Source: Streptomyces sp. ISL-11 (lineage in GTDB: Bacteria; Actinomycetota; Actinomycetes; Streptomycetales; Streptomycetaceae). Taken from it: a stretch of 64,000 nt of DNA. The first letter of the stretch is position 1, and every line of letters starts with the position of its first letter. Where the stretch lies: contig NZ_JAGGOL010000036.1 of the NCBI RefSeq assembly GCF_018614525.1, forward strand, positions 28,120-92,119. The letters run 5' to 3'. The translations under genes and the position numbers were made by a program. The notes beneath the pieces are model-generated. The model was given only the letters and a program-made list of their open reading frames with translations. It was not told where the DNA came from and made no database searches. Below are positions 1-8,548 of this stretch, one piece after another.

Positions 1-623
1 TCGTCGCGGTACTCCAGCCAGCTGGCCGAGTGCGCGATCAGCCCGCCGCGGCTGCCGTCGGAACCCCAGACGACCGGACCGATGCCGCACTCCTCGCGCG
101 GCCCCACCACCATCGCCCCGGCGCCGTCCGCGAACAGAATGGCGGCGGCGGGGTCCTCGGGATCGATGATGTCCGTCATCTTGTCGGAGCCGATGACGAC
201 GACATAGCGGGCGGCGCCGTCACGGACCATCGACGCGGCGAGGGCCAGGCCGTAGCAGAAGCCGGCGCAGGCGGCGTTCAGGTCGAAGGCGGCGCCGCGC
301 GTACCGAGCCGGTCGGCGATCTCGGTCGCGTCACCAGGACTCTGCCGCAGACCCGACATGGATGTCAGGACGACCGCTTGCAGTTTGTCAGGTTCGACGC
401 CGGCGTCCGCCGCCGCTTTCCGCGCGGCTTCCACCGCCATGTCCACCACGCCCTCGTCGGGGGCGGCGAAACGGCGCTCGACGATGCCCGTCCGGCGTTG
501 TATCCAATCGGCGGGCCGGCCCGTGCGGGCGGCCACCTCCTCATTGCCGACCACACGATGCGGGCGGTAGGCACCGATCCCCAGAATTCCTACGTCCTGT
601 GCGGCAGTTCGCTGTATCAGCAT
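1..623 (-). CDS. FabH-like 3-oxoacyl-ACP synthase III, C-terminus beyond window
   Basis: The frame starts at the ATG read leftwards from 623 and leaves the window at base 1, so 207 codons are visible. It is a thiolase-fold KAS III: a DWIQRRTGI motif at residues 39-47 and the nucleophile motif DLNAACAGFCYG with Cys119, followed by a GSDKM strand and an FADGAGA turn. The catalytic His and Asn would lie outside the window. KAS III enzymes condense an acyl-CoA with malonyl-ACP or transfer acyl groups. It is divergent from the desaturase/FAAL locus, 711 bp away from its first gene, so it may be a priming enzyme, an acyltransferase or a drug-tolerant FabH copy. The family is certain; the role is inference. 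Confidence 0.85.
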   Translation of the reverse strand, partial: MLIQRTAAQDVGILGIGAYRPHRVVGNEEVAARTGRPADWIQRRTGIVERRFAAPDEGVVDMAVEAARKAAADAGVEPDKLQAVVLTSMSGLRQSPGDATEIADRLGTRGAAFDLNAACAGFCYGLALAASMVRDGAARYVVVIGSDKMTDIIDPEDPAAAILFADGAGAMVVGPREECGIGPVVWGSDGSRGGLIAHSASWLEYRD

Positions 624-1334
624 GGCAATACCAACCCTCGGTCCGTCCTGGATGCTGGGCCTCGCGTGGCCGTCTGTGGTGGGACGGTGTTTCGTCTGCC
701 ACTAACGGGGGCCGGTCCCCATGGCATTGACACGAACACCGGTCCTGTCCACGGTGCGCGGACCCGGCCGCGTACCGCGCTCTTCCCCCGCGTGAAATGA
801 CGCGAGCCCATCTGGACGAGAACATTCCGGGTCGTGGAGGTTACGGCCGCGATCAATGGCGGCCGGCCGCTCGGGCCGATGGAAGGGTCCGGGAAGGGCG
901 TTCCGGCCGGGGTTGCCGATGCGCACGGATGCCCGCGCGCTCCTGGGGCGGCACCATGACAACGGGCTTGCCGCGGCTCGTATACGAGCTCTTGTGACGA
1001 TCGACGTGCCACGCATACAGGCCCCCCCAAGCCAGAACGAGAAATCACTCGCGGGGAGACTATCGCCGGGTCCGTTGGAGTACGCAACCCACTGAGCTGC
1101 GGTTGTCGAGTGTTGAAGGTCACGCCCTTCCGAGGATTCAAATCGTCGTGATGCGGGTCACAAAAAATATCGCTTGCTTGGCGGTGTGCGGCCCTTCTAC
1201 GGTCCTGGTGTGATCCAACTCCGAGCAAAGACTGGCTTGTTGTCGACGACCGGGCTCCACCGCCATGTGCCGAGGTGCTCGGTGCCCCTTGGAACCGCCG
1301 ATTCCGTGCTGCCGGTCCTCGGATCGGAGGCAGC
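624..1334. other. Divergent intergenic region without a gene
   Basis: About 710 bp separate the leftward KAS III gene from the rightward thioesterase. Six-frame reading gives only low-complexity Arg/Pro-rich shadows and no protein I recognise. The stretch around 1100-1240 is less GC-rich than the surroundings and includes an A-rich patch near 1163, so it probably holds the promoters for both directions. I cannot point to a confident -35/-10 pair. Confidence 0.5.
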
Positions 1335-2132
1335 GTGACGAACACCGCCGCACCGCTGTCACCTGCGACTCTCCTCCGTCTGCCGGCCGACGGACGCATC
1401 GCCGCCGGAACGCATCTGCACGGCTTCGGAGGGTTCCACGGCGGCCTCACTCTCGCGCTGATGGCATCGGCGATGCAGGGCGCGGCACCGGGCATTCCGC
1501 TGCAGAGCGCCACCGCCCGCTTTCACCGGCCGATCGGCGACGATTTCACGCTGGAGACCTCGCTGATTCGCGCCGGGCGCAGCGTCACGACGCTCGGCGC
1601 CCGCGCGGTGACCGCGAAAGGCATTCATGTCGAGGGGCAGGCGATCTTCGGATCCCTGAAACCGGCGGACTGGCAGACGTTCGCTCCGGTCGCCCCGGTG
1701 GCGCCACCGCCACAGGAGTGTGAAATCTTCGCTATTCCACCGGAGTTCGTCGCCATCTCCACTTACCTGGAGATACGGCCGGTCGGGACAAGTCGCCCTT
1801 ATGCGGGCGGTGCCGAACCCGAACTCGTGGCATGGATAAGGTTGCTGGAGGATGAAGAGCCGCCGGATGCCTTGCGATTCGTCTTTTTGATGGATTCACT
1901 GGCACCTTCGTACGCCGCGGTACTTTCGACGCTGGCCTTGGTGCCGACCGTCGAACTCACGGTGCGGCCCAGCGAAAACCTCGCCAGGGCAGCGTCGCCC
2001 TGGATTCTGCTGCGGGCGCGGACCCGCGCGGCGAGTGCCGACGGCTGGGTGGACGAGCAGATCGACGCCTGGGGACCGGACGGAAGCCACCTGGGCTCCG
2101 CCCAGCAGCTCCGCGTCGTACGCACCGACTAG
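1335..2132 (+). CDS. Double-hotdog acyl thioesterase family protein
   Basis: A 265-residue protein of the thioesterase type that carries two hotdog halves. The N-terminal half has the LHGFGGFHGGLTLALM helix and a TARFHRP strand typical of TesB/4HBT_3-like acyl-CoA thioesterases. A longer frame opens at 1275, but GTG at 1335 has GGAGG four bases upstream, so I use it. It is the first gene of the rightward block and lies 80 bp before the fatty acyl-AMP ligase. It may release the finished acyl chain from the carrier protein or clear misloaded chains. A second hydrolase is encoded further on, so which one terminates the pathway is open. Confidence 0.75.
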   Translation: MTNTAAPLSPATLLRLPADGRIAAGTHLHGFGGFHGGLTLALMASAMQGAAPGIPLQSATARFHRPIGDDFTLETSLIRAGRSVTTLGARAVTAKGIHVEGQAIFGSLKPADWQTFAPVAPVAPPPQECEIFAIPPEFVAISTYLEIRPVGTSRPYAGGAEPELVAWIRLLEDEEPPDALRFVFLMDSLAPSYAAVLSTLALVPTVELTVRPSENLARAASPWILLRARTRAASADGWVDEQIDAWGPDGSHLGSAQQLRVVRTD

Positions 2133-2212
2133 GACGGCACGGCCCGTACACACGGGCCCAACAGCTCCACAGTGCAGGACACACAAGGAAATCAGGGCCC
2201 GCCATTGGCGCA

Positions 2213-4030
2213 ATGACGGGTCTCAGTCACGAGGCTGAAGGTTACGGGGGCGCTGTGGACCGCATAGCGGGCTGGGATCGTACGTCATTGCCCACGTCAT
2301 TGCCGGAGATTCTGGAGTACCGGGCGAGCAGGCCGCGGCAGCTGGCCTTTCGCTTTCTGCCCGACGGCACGAGCGACGACGTCGTGGACTGGACGTATCA
2401 CGACCTCGCCGACCACGCCGGTCGCATTGCCGCCGACCTGTTGCGCCGGGAACTCACCGGCCGCCGCGTGGTGTTGGCACTCGACCCCGGCGTGCACTAT
2501 GTCGCCGCCCTCTTCGGGATATTCCAGGCCGGCGCCACCGCCGTGCCGTCCTTCCCGCCCACCGGAAAGCGCGCGGTGGCCCGCTTCGCCTCGATCATCG
2601 AGGACTGCGCGCCCGACGTGATCATCGCCGACCGCCGCCTGGAGAACCGCGTCGGGCAGTTCGAGGCCGAACTCGCCCCGTCCGTACGCCGCCCCAGCTG
2701 GGTGTTCGTCGACGACGCGTACTTCCGCGAGGAGACCGAGGCCGACCGCCGGCCCGCGCGGGTCGCCGAGCCCGCGCTGTTGCAGTACACCTCCGGCTCG
2801 ACCGGCGACCCCAAGGGCATCGTGCTCACGCACGACAACCTCGTGAGCAACTGCGTCGCCCTCGAGGAGAACATGGGCTACGAGCCCGACCGGGTCGGCT
2901 GCACCTGGCTGCCGCCGTACCACGACATGGGCCTGATGGGCACGATCATGCTCGCCGTCCACGGCGGCTGGCCGCTGGTCCTGATGTCCCCGGCGCACTT
3001 CGTGCAACAGCCGTACCGCTGGCTCAAGGCCATCACCGACCACAAGGTGACGATTTCGGTCGGCCCGAACTTCGCGTTCGACCTGTGTACGTCGAGCATC
3101 ACCGACGAAGAGCTGGAGACGCTCGACCTCGGCACCCTGCGACAGGTCTTCTGCGGCTCGGAGCCCGTCTCGCGGGCCACGCTCGACAAGTTCCGCGAGC
3201 GGTTCGGCCCCCGGGGCTACGACGAGACGTCGCTCATCCCGTGCTACGGGCTCGCCGAGGCCACCCTCTACGTCTCGGGCAAGCCCACGGGCGACGCCGT
3301 GCGGACCCAGTGGCTGGACCGCACGGCTCTGGAGAACGGCCTGGTCCGGTCCGCGAGCGGGGCCGCACCGGAGACGGCCGCGCGGATCGTCAGCTGCGGC
3401 ACCGTCGCCCAGGGGCACGAGGTGGTCATCGTCATCCCGGAGAGCCGACGCCCGGCCGAGGCCGGGCGGATCGGCGAGGTCTGGGTGAGCGGCCCCAATG
3501 TCGCCGCCGGTTACCTCGGCCGGCCGGAGCTCTCGGCGGAGACGTTCACCGCGCGCCTGGCGGATTCAGAAGGTGAACAAACGTATCTGCGCACGGGGGA
3601 CCTCGGGTTCCTGCTCGACGGCGAGCTCTACATCACCGGGCGGCTGAAGGACCTCGTCGTCATCGCCGGCCGCAACCTCTACCCGCAGGACATCGAGCAC
3701 AGCGTGCGCGAGGCCCACGACAAGCTGCGCGGTTCGGCCGTTTTCTCGGTGCCCGGCGAGACCGGTGAGGAGCTGGTCGTCGTCGCCGAGTACCGCGGCA
3801 CGGCCCGGCAGCTGGCGGCGGAGGCCGACGAGGTCCTCGACGCCGTGGTCGCGGCGGTCACCGCCGAGCACGGCGTACGGCCGGCCGATGTGCACTTCGG
3901 GCCGGTCGGTGCGATTCCCATGACGACCAGCGGCAAGGTCCGCCGCGACGCGACACGGAAGGCATACGCCCAGGGGACGCTGAAGAAGCTGGCCCTGGCC
4001 ACCGACGACAAGCCGCTGTCTGTGCGGTGA
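2213..4030 (+). CDS. Fatty acyl-AMP ligase (FAAL)
   Basis: A 605-residue ANL-superfamily enzyme that adenylates a fatty acid and passes it to an ACP. It has the P-loop YTSGSTGDPKG near residue 192, the FAAL-type WLPPYHDMGLMG motif near 240, a GSEP turn, a CYGLAEATLYV segment and a TGDLG motif near 462. The short C-terminal domain ends with SGKVRR. The HDMGL stretch and Asn-free adenylation site are typical of FAALs rather than CoA ligases. The 2213 ATG has a weak ribosome site; an in-frame GTG at 2255 behind a GGGGG run is an alternative start. It is followed 12 bp later by the first desaturase and matches the position of the ligase in bacterial polyyne loci. Confidence 0.9.
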   Translation: MTGLSHEAEGYGGAVDRIAGWDRTSLPTSLPEILEYRASRPRQLAFRFLPDGTSDDVVDWTYHDLADHAGRIAADLLRRELTGRRVVLALDPGVHYVAALFGIFQAGATAVPSFPPTGKRAVARFASIIEDCAPDVIIADRRLENRVGQFEAELAPSVRRPSWVFVDDAYFREETEADRRPARVAEPALLQYTSGSTGDPKGIVLTHDNLVSNCVALEENMGYEPDRVGCTWLPPYHDMGLMGTIMLAVHGGWPLVLMSPAHFVQQPYRWLKAITDHKVTISVGPNFAFDLCTSSITDEELETLDLGTLRQVFCGSEPVSRATLDKFRERFGPRGYDETSLIPCYGLAEATLYVSGKPTGDAVRTQWLDRTALENGLVRSASGAAPETAARIVSCGTVAQGHEVVIVIPESRRPAEAGRIGEVWVSGPNVAAGYLGRPELSAETFTARLADSEGEQTYLRTGDLGFLLDGELYITGRLKDLVVIAGRNLYPQDIEHSVREAHDKLRGSAVFSVPGETGEELVVVAEYRGTARQLAAEADEVLDAVVAAVTAEHGVRPADVHFGPVGAIPMTTSGKVRRDATRKAYAQGTLKKLALATDDKPLSVR

Positions 4031-4042
4031 CTGGAGTCCACC

Positions 4043-5005
4043 ATGACCTTTTCTCCCGAGACCTCTCCCGAGACCTCACCCGGCACCACACCACGCCCCG
4101 CCCCGGCCGCCGTGCCGAACGCACCGGCGGGGGACACCGACGCCTCGGCCCGCAGGCTGGCGTACCTCACCGTCGGGGTGCCCACCCTCGGCTTCATCGG
4201 GGCGGTGGTGTTCGCCCTCGCATACGGTTTCACGGCGGTCGACATCGGCCTGCTGGTGGGCATGTACCTCCTGACCTCGCTGGGCGTGGAGGGCGGCTTC
4301 CACCGCTTCTTCTCCCACCTGTCCTTCGCGGCGAAGCCGGGGATCACCGCGTTCTGGGCGATCGCCGGCAGCATGGCCGCGCAGGGCCCGGTCGTCTTCT
4401 GGGTGGCCACGCACCGCCAGCACCACGCCTTCACCGACCGTGACGGCGACCCGCACTCGCCCCGGCCCCTGGAGGACGGCCGCCGCTTCCCCAAGGCGCG
4501 CGGCCTCTGGCACGGCCACGTCGGCTGGCTGTTCACCGTCCGCCGGCAGAACTGGAGCAAGTACGTACCGGACCTGATGAAGAACCGGCTCGTGATGAAG
4601 ATCAACGAGCTCTACTTCGTCTGGGTCCTGGCCGGCCTGGCGCTGCCCGCCCTGCTGGGCTGGGCGCTCACCGGCGGCACCGTACGCGGCGCGGTCGGCG
4701 GCCTGCTCTGGGGCGGTCTCGCCCGGATCTTCCTGCTCGACCACGTCACCTGGAGCGTCAACTCCATCGGTCACACGCTGGGCAACCGTCCGCACCGGAC
4801 GCGCGACAACAGCCGCAACGTGGCCGCGCTCGCACCGTTCTCCGTCGGCGGCTCCTGGCACAACAACCACCACGCCAAGCCCGCCCTGGCACACAACCGG
4901 CACACCTTCTGGCAGATCGACATCGCGGGAGGGTTCATCCGGCTCCTGGACGTGCTGGGCCTGGTCCACAACGTCAAATATCCGAAACGCGCACGGTCCG
5001 AGTAG
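4043..5005 (+). CDS. Membrane fatty acid desaturase 1
   Basis: A 320-residue membrane di-iron desaturase of the acyl-CoA/acyl-ACP delta-9 type. The three histidine boxes are visible: HRFFSH near residue 89, HRQHH near 126 and HNNHH near 273. Hydrophobic membrane segments lie between them. A GGAG motif precedes the ATG. In polyyne biosynthesis such enzymes work on an ACP-bound chain, first making the alkene and then an alkyne. It lies 12 bp after the acyl-AMP ligase and 17 bp before a paralogue, consistent with one transcript. Regiochemistry and whether it acts as desaturase or acetylenase cannot be read from the sequence. Confidence 0.9.
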   Translation: MTFSPETSPETSPGTTPRPAPAAVPNAPAGDTDASARRLAYLTVGVPTLGFIGAVVFALAYGFTAVDIGLLVGMYLLTSLGVEGGFHRFFSHLSFAAKPGITAFWAIAGSMAAQGPVVFWVATHRQHHAFTDRDGDPHSPRPLEDGRRFPKARGLWHGHVGWLFTVRRQNWSKYVPDLMKNRLVMKINELYFVWVLAGLALPALLGWALTGGTVRGAVGGLLWGGLARIFLLDHVTWSVNSIGHTLGNRPHRTRDNSRNVAALAPFSVGGSWHNNHHAKPALAHNRHTFWQIDIAGGFIRLLDVLGLVHNVKYPKRARSE

Positions 5006-5022
5006 AAAAGGAGTTGGTTCTC

Positions 5023-5970
5023 GTGTCCTCGGCAACAGCTGATCCCGTCGCGGCGGCAATCGTCAAGCTCGACCCTGCCAGTCGCCGCATCAAACGCTTC
5101 TCCGCGCTGACCACGATGACGCTGCCGCTCATCGGCACGCTCGCCGCGGTCTATTTCCTGTGGACCGGACAGTTCACGACGACGGACATCGTCCTGTTCG
5201 TCGCGATGTATTTCGTCCACATGGGCGGCATCACCATCGGCTTCCACCGCTACCTCTCGCACAAGGCGTTCAAGACCTCGCGCTTCTTCGAGGGCGTCAT
5301 GATGATCACCGGGTCCATGGGGGCCCAGGGTCCGCTCATGTTCTGGGTGACGACGCACCGCCGCCACCACCGGTTCAGCGACCAGGAGGGCGACCCGCAC
5401 TCCCCGAACCTGCACGGCTGGAGCATCAAGGCCCGGCTGCGCGGGCTGTGGTACGCGCACATGCCCTGGATGCTCAGCGACGAGACGTCCAAGTGGACCG
5501 TCTTCGCCCCGGACGTCCTGCGCGACCGCCGGCTGATGTGGTACTCCCGCACGTACCCCATCTGGGTGCTCACGGGAGTGCTGATCCCCACCGTGATCGG
5601 CTTCGCGGTCGGCCAGACCCCGATGTCCGCGCTCACGGCCCTGGTCTTCGGCGGCTTCGCCCGGATCTTCGTGGCCAACCAGGCCGCCTGGTGCGTCGGT
5701 TCCATCTGCCACGCGATCGGCAGCCGTCCGTTCGACAACGACGACCGCAGCGCCAACAACTGGCCCGTCGCCGCCTTCACCTTCGGGGAGGGCCTGCAGA
5801 ACAACCACCACGCGTTCCCCGGTTCGTACCGCCACGGCGTGACGTGGTGGGAGCCGGACCTGAGCGGCTGGGTGCTCTTCGGCCTGGGCAAGGCGCGCGT
5901 CGTGTGGGACCTGCGTGAGCCGGACCAGGCGACCATCGCCAGAAAACGGGCCATGAAGACCGCGGCCTAG
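5023..5970 (+). CDS. Membrane fatty acid desaturase 2
   Basis: A 315-residue paralogue of the preceding gene with the same fold: HRYLSH, HRRHH and NNHH histidine boxes and several membrane helices. The frame can be opened at a TTG at 5014, but AAAAGGAG at 5006-5013 is correctly spaced for the GTG at 5023, which I use. Tandem desaturases of this class are a hallmark of loci making conjugated alkynes, where successive enzymes introduce and extend unsaturation. A GC-rich hairpin followed by TTTT (5960-5984) overlaps its stop codon and could weaken readthrough into the ACP gene. Confidence 0.9.
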   Translation: MSSATADPVAAAIVKLDPASRRIKRFSALTTMTLPLIGTLAAVYFLWTGQFTTTDIVLFVAMYFVHMGGITIGFHRYLSHKAFKTSRFFEGVMMITGSMGAQGPLMFWVTTHRRHHRFSDQEGDPHSPNLHGWSIKARLRGLWYAHMPWMLSDETSKWTVFAPDVLRDRRLMWYSRTYPIWVLTGVLIPTVIGFAVGQTPMSALTALVFGGFARIFVANQAAWCVGSICHAIGSRPFDNDDRSANNWPVAAFTFGEGLQNNHHAFPGSYRHGVTWWEPDLSGWVLFGLGKARVVWDLREPDQATIARKRAMKTAA

Positions 5971-6045
5971 GCCGCCGCGGCCTTTTGGTCACCCCTCCCG
6001 TAACACGTACCGAGAACGACATCCCGGCAGGAGCGTAAACCACAC

Positions 6046-6342
6046 ATGTTCGGACGTAAGAAGGAAGCCCAGCCGACCGGTCCGCTGACGGAGGAATCCC
6101 TCCGGCAGTGGCTGGTCGACCACCTGGCGAAGCGCATCGAGGTGTCGCCCTCCGACATCGACACCGCGAAGTCGTTCGAGGCGTACGGGCTCGACTCCCG
6201 TGTCGCCGTGCAGGTCTCCGGGTCGCTCGAGAAGATCGTCGAGCGCCGCCTGTCCCCGGGTCTGCTCTACGAGCACCAGACCATCGACGACCTGAGCCGC
6301 TACCTGGCGAAGGAACTCCGGCTGTCCGACCGGACCGGCTGA
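6046..6342 (+). CDS. Acyl carrier protein
   Basis: A 98-residue carrier protein. The phosphopantetheine attachment motif is YGLDS with Ser near residue 51, inside the usual helix II sequence following SFEAYG. The N-terminus carries a short basic extension (FGRKKE). It would hold the fatty acyl chain as a thioester while the flanking desaturases act. AGGAG stands 13 bp before the ATG. It sits between desaturases 2 and 3, the same order as in caryoynencin-type polyyne clusters, and ends 14 bp before desaturase 3. Confidence 0.9.
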   Translation: MFGRKKEAQPTGPLTEESLRQWLVDHLAKRIEVSPSDIDTAKSFEAYGLDSRVAVQVSGSLEKIVERRLSPGLLYEHQTIDDLSRYLAKELRLSDRTG

Positions 6343-6356
6343 AGGGATCAGTCACG

Positions 6357-7460
6357 ATGGCCGCGTACAATTTTCCGTCGTCTCCCGACGAACACTTCCA
6401 GGAATTCCTCCGCAAGTCGGAGAAGATCGAGGGCGAGCGCCTTCAGTCGGCCATCCCCCGGGACTACTTCGAGCCCCGGGTGGGCCGCGGACTCCTCGGC
6501 TTCGTCGTCAGCTGGGTGCTCTACATCGGGGCGATCGTCGGGATCGCCTTCGCACCGCACTGGTCGCTGTGGATCCCGCTGTGGATCGTCGCCGGCCTCG
6601 GCGGCTGGGGACTGCACTGCATCGCGCACGACTGCGGGCACGGCTCCTTCTCCCGGTCGCGCAAGTTCAACTTCGCCATCGGCCATGTGTCGCTGCTTCC
6701 GCTCATCTACCCCTTCCACGCCTGGCGACACGTACACAACCTGCACCACAGCCACACCAACAACCTTGAGCTGGACACCGACTGGCGTCCGGTCCCGGCC
6801 GCGCTGTACGATCGGATGCCCTTCCACGAGAAGGTCATCTACCACGCGACGCGCACCTGGGCGTTCTGGGGCGGCACGATCAACTACTGGCGGGAGTCCG
6901 GCTTCCGGCCGAGCTACTTCCCCAAGAAGGAAGCGCGCCGCGACGTGCGCCGGTCGATGGCCTTCGTGCTGACCGTGTGCGTCCTGTACTTCGCGCCGCT
7001 GATCTACTTCACCGGCGTCACGGGCTTCCTGATCTACTTCGTCGCGCCGTGGCTCGCCACCCACGCGTGGTTCAGCGCGACGACGCTGATGCACCACAGC
7101 TCCAGCGACATCCCGTACCTGACCAACGAGCACTGGACGCGCAACGCCAGCCGGCTGCTGGTGACGACCGACTTCGTGTACCCCAAGTGGCTGCTGTTCC
7201 TCACGCACAACATCTCCATCCACACGGCACACCACGTCGCCCCGGTCGTCCCGTACTACAACCTGCGCAAGGCACAGCAGGCGCTGAAGGACGCGTACCC
7301 CGGCATGGTCCGCGAGGAGAAGGTCAAGGTCAGCCAGCTGGCCAAGATCATCCGACGGCTGCACTTCTACGACACCGAGTCCGGTTTCTACACCGACTTC
7401 GAACGTACGAAGATCGATCCGGCGAACGCCGAGCCGGTGCCGGTGAAGACCCCGTCATGA
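6357..7460 (+). CDS. Membrane fatty acid desaturase 3
   Basis: A 367-residue desaturase from a different branch than the two upstream, nearer the omega-3/delta-12 group. The histidine boxes are HDCGHG near residue 92, HNLHHSH near 127 and HTAHH near 292. The long spacing and the ETDWRP-like LDTDWRP segment after the second box support this placement. A longer frame exists upstream but overlaps the ACP gene; the ATG at 6357 is 14 bp after the ACP stop. Its last codon overlaps the next gene as ATGA. In polyyne pathways the enzyme in this position is thought to work with the two others on the ACP-bound chain. Confidence 0.88.
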   Translation: MAAYNFPSSPDEHFQEFLRKSEKIEGERLQSAIPRDYFEPRVGRGLLGFVVSWVLYIGAIVGIAFAPHWSLWIPLWIVAGLGGWGLHCIAHDCGHGSFSRSRKFNFAIGHVSLLPLIYPFHAWRHVHNLHHSHTNNLELDTDWRPVPAALYDRMPFHEKVIYHATRTWAFWGGTINYWRESGFRPSYFPKKEARRDVRRSMAFVLTVCVLYFAPLIYFTGVTGFLIYFVAPWLATHAWFSATTLMHHSSSDIPYLTNEHWTRNASRLLVTTDFVYPKWLLFLTHNISIHTAHHVAPVVPYYNLRKAQQALKDAYPGMVREEKVKVSQLAKIIRRLHFYDTESGFYTDFERTKIDPANAEPVPVKTPS

Positions 7461-8317
7461 CCTCGATCGCACTGAGGAGGTTCGCCCACGCGGCGGTCGG
7501 CGCCCTGATACCGGGCGTCGGCGGCCGCTGGGCGACCGACGTCTTCTCCCGCACCCGCGCGCTGGGCACCGAACCCGACAACGTCCTGCCGCTGGGCGCC
7601 CGCCGCTTCACCATCGAGGGCAACCCCGATGTGAGCGGCGGGTACCTGTGGGGCGACGACGGGCCGACCGCCCTGCTCGTCCACGGCTGGGGCGCCGACA
7701 GCACCAGCATGTACTCCCTCATCACCCCGCTGCGCGAACTCGGCTACCGGGTGGCGGCGTTCGACGCGCCGGCCCACGGGGTGTCCGAGGGCAAGCAGGC
7801 GACGATGACCCAGTACACGGCGGCCGTCCGGGCCGCCCTGGACTCCCTCGGCGGGGCCCGGGTGATCGTCGCCCACTCGCTGGGCTCCATCGCCGCGGTC
7901 GGCGCCGTGGCGCTGCGGCCCGAGGAGCCCGTCGACTGCGTCGCCCTGGTCGCGCCGACCTGCACCCTGACGGCCGTGCTGGAGAGCTGGTCGAAGGGCG
8001 AACTGCGGCTGGCCCGACCCATCGTCGACCGCATCTACCGCGAGCTGCACCGCCGCAACGGTGTACCCGTCAGCCACTGGGACGTCGTGGGCCTCGGCCG
8101 CGACCTCGACATCCCCGTGCTGGCGATCCACGATCCCGACGACCCCGTCGTGCCGTTCTGCGAGGCCGAGAACGTCGTCGCCGGCCTGCGCGACGCACGG
8201 CTCCTGACGGCCCCCGGCCGGGGGCACATGGGCATCCTCATGTCGCCCGAAGTGAAAAGCGCCATCTCCGCGTTCGTCGCCGAACACGGAACAAGAACTG
8301 GAGAGACCATCCCGTGA
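7457..8317 (+). CDS. Alpha/beta hydrolase
   Basis: A 286-residue alpha/beta-hydrolase. The oxyanion strand is LVHGWG, the nucleophile elbow is VAHSLGS, the acid is in the HDPDDPVVPF loop and the His in GRGHMG. The ATG overlaps the TGA of desaturase 3 (ATGA), so translation is coupled. By position it corresponds to the thioesterase/hydrolase that releases the polyyne acid in known clusters. The N-terminus up to residue 50 is not conserved in the family I know. It could instead be an esterase or epoxide-type hydrolase; thioesterase activity is inference from context. Confidence 0.8.
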   Translation: MTSIALRRFAHAAVGALIPGVGGRWATDVFSRTRALGTEPDNVLPLGARRFTIEGNPDVSGGYLWGDDGPTALLVHGWGADSTSMYSLITPLRELGYRVAAFDAPAHGVSEGKQATMTQYTAAVRAALDSLGGARVIVAHSLGSIAAVGAVALRPEEPVDCVALVAPTCTLTAVLESWSKGELRLARPIVDRIYRELHRRNGVPVSHWDVVGLGRDLDIPVLAIHDPDDPVVPFCEAENVVAGLRDARLLTAPGRGHMGILMSPEVKSAISAFVAEHGTRTGETIP

Positions 8318-8496
8318 GCGAAGAAGCCGGGAAAAGGGCATGGATGTGCCTCGTGTGCGGCTGGGTCTACTACGAGGCACTGGGCCTGCCCGAGGAGGGC
8401 ATCGCACCGGGCACGCCCTGGGAGGAGATACCGGATGACTGGGAGTGCCCGGACTGCGGCACCACCAAGGAGGACTTCGTCATGGCTCCGCTGTAA
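8314..8496 (+). CDS. Rubredoxin
   Basis: A 60-residue rubredoxin. Two CxxC knuckles ligate one iron: CLVCG near residue 12 and CPDCG near 45. The YYEALG and DDWECP segments are also family-typical. The GTG start overlaps the hydrolase stop (GTGA), and GGAGAG lies upstream. Rubredoxins carry single electrons to membrane di-iron enzymes such as alkane hydroxylases and desaturases. The obvious clients here are the three desaturases, and possibly the P450 that follows, since no ferredoxin gene is present in this block. Rubredoxin genes recur in bacterial polyyne loci. Confidence 0.93.
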   Translation: MSEEAGKRAWMCLVCGWVYYEALGLPEEGIAPGTPWEEIPDDWECPDCGTTKEDFVMAPL

Positions 8497-8548
8497 CGGC
8501 GGCGGGCTCCAGCGCGTACCACGTCCGGAATTTTCCAGAGGAGAGCAG

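Noticed and set aside
2297..3418. A 373-codon minus-strand frame within the fatty acyl-AMP ligase gene
   Set aside because: The plus strand encodes a complete ligase with all motifs; the antisense product has none.
5960..5984. GC hairpin plus TTTT between desaturase 2 and the ACP gene as a full terminator
   Set aside because: The stem is only 7 bp and the ACP gene belongs to the same pathway without another clear promoter; at most it attenuates.
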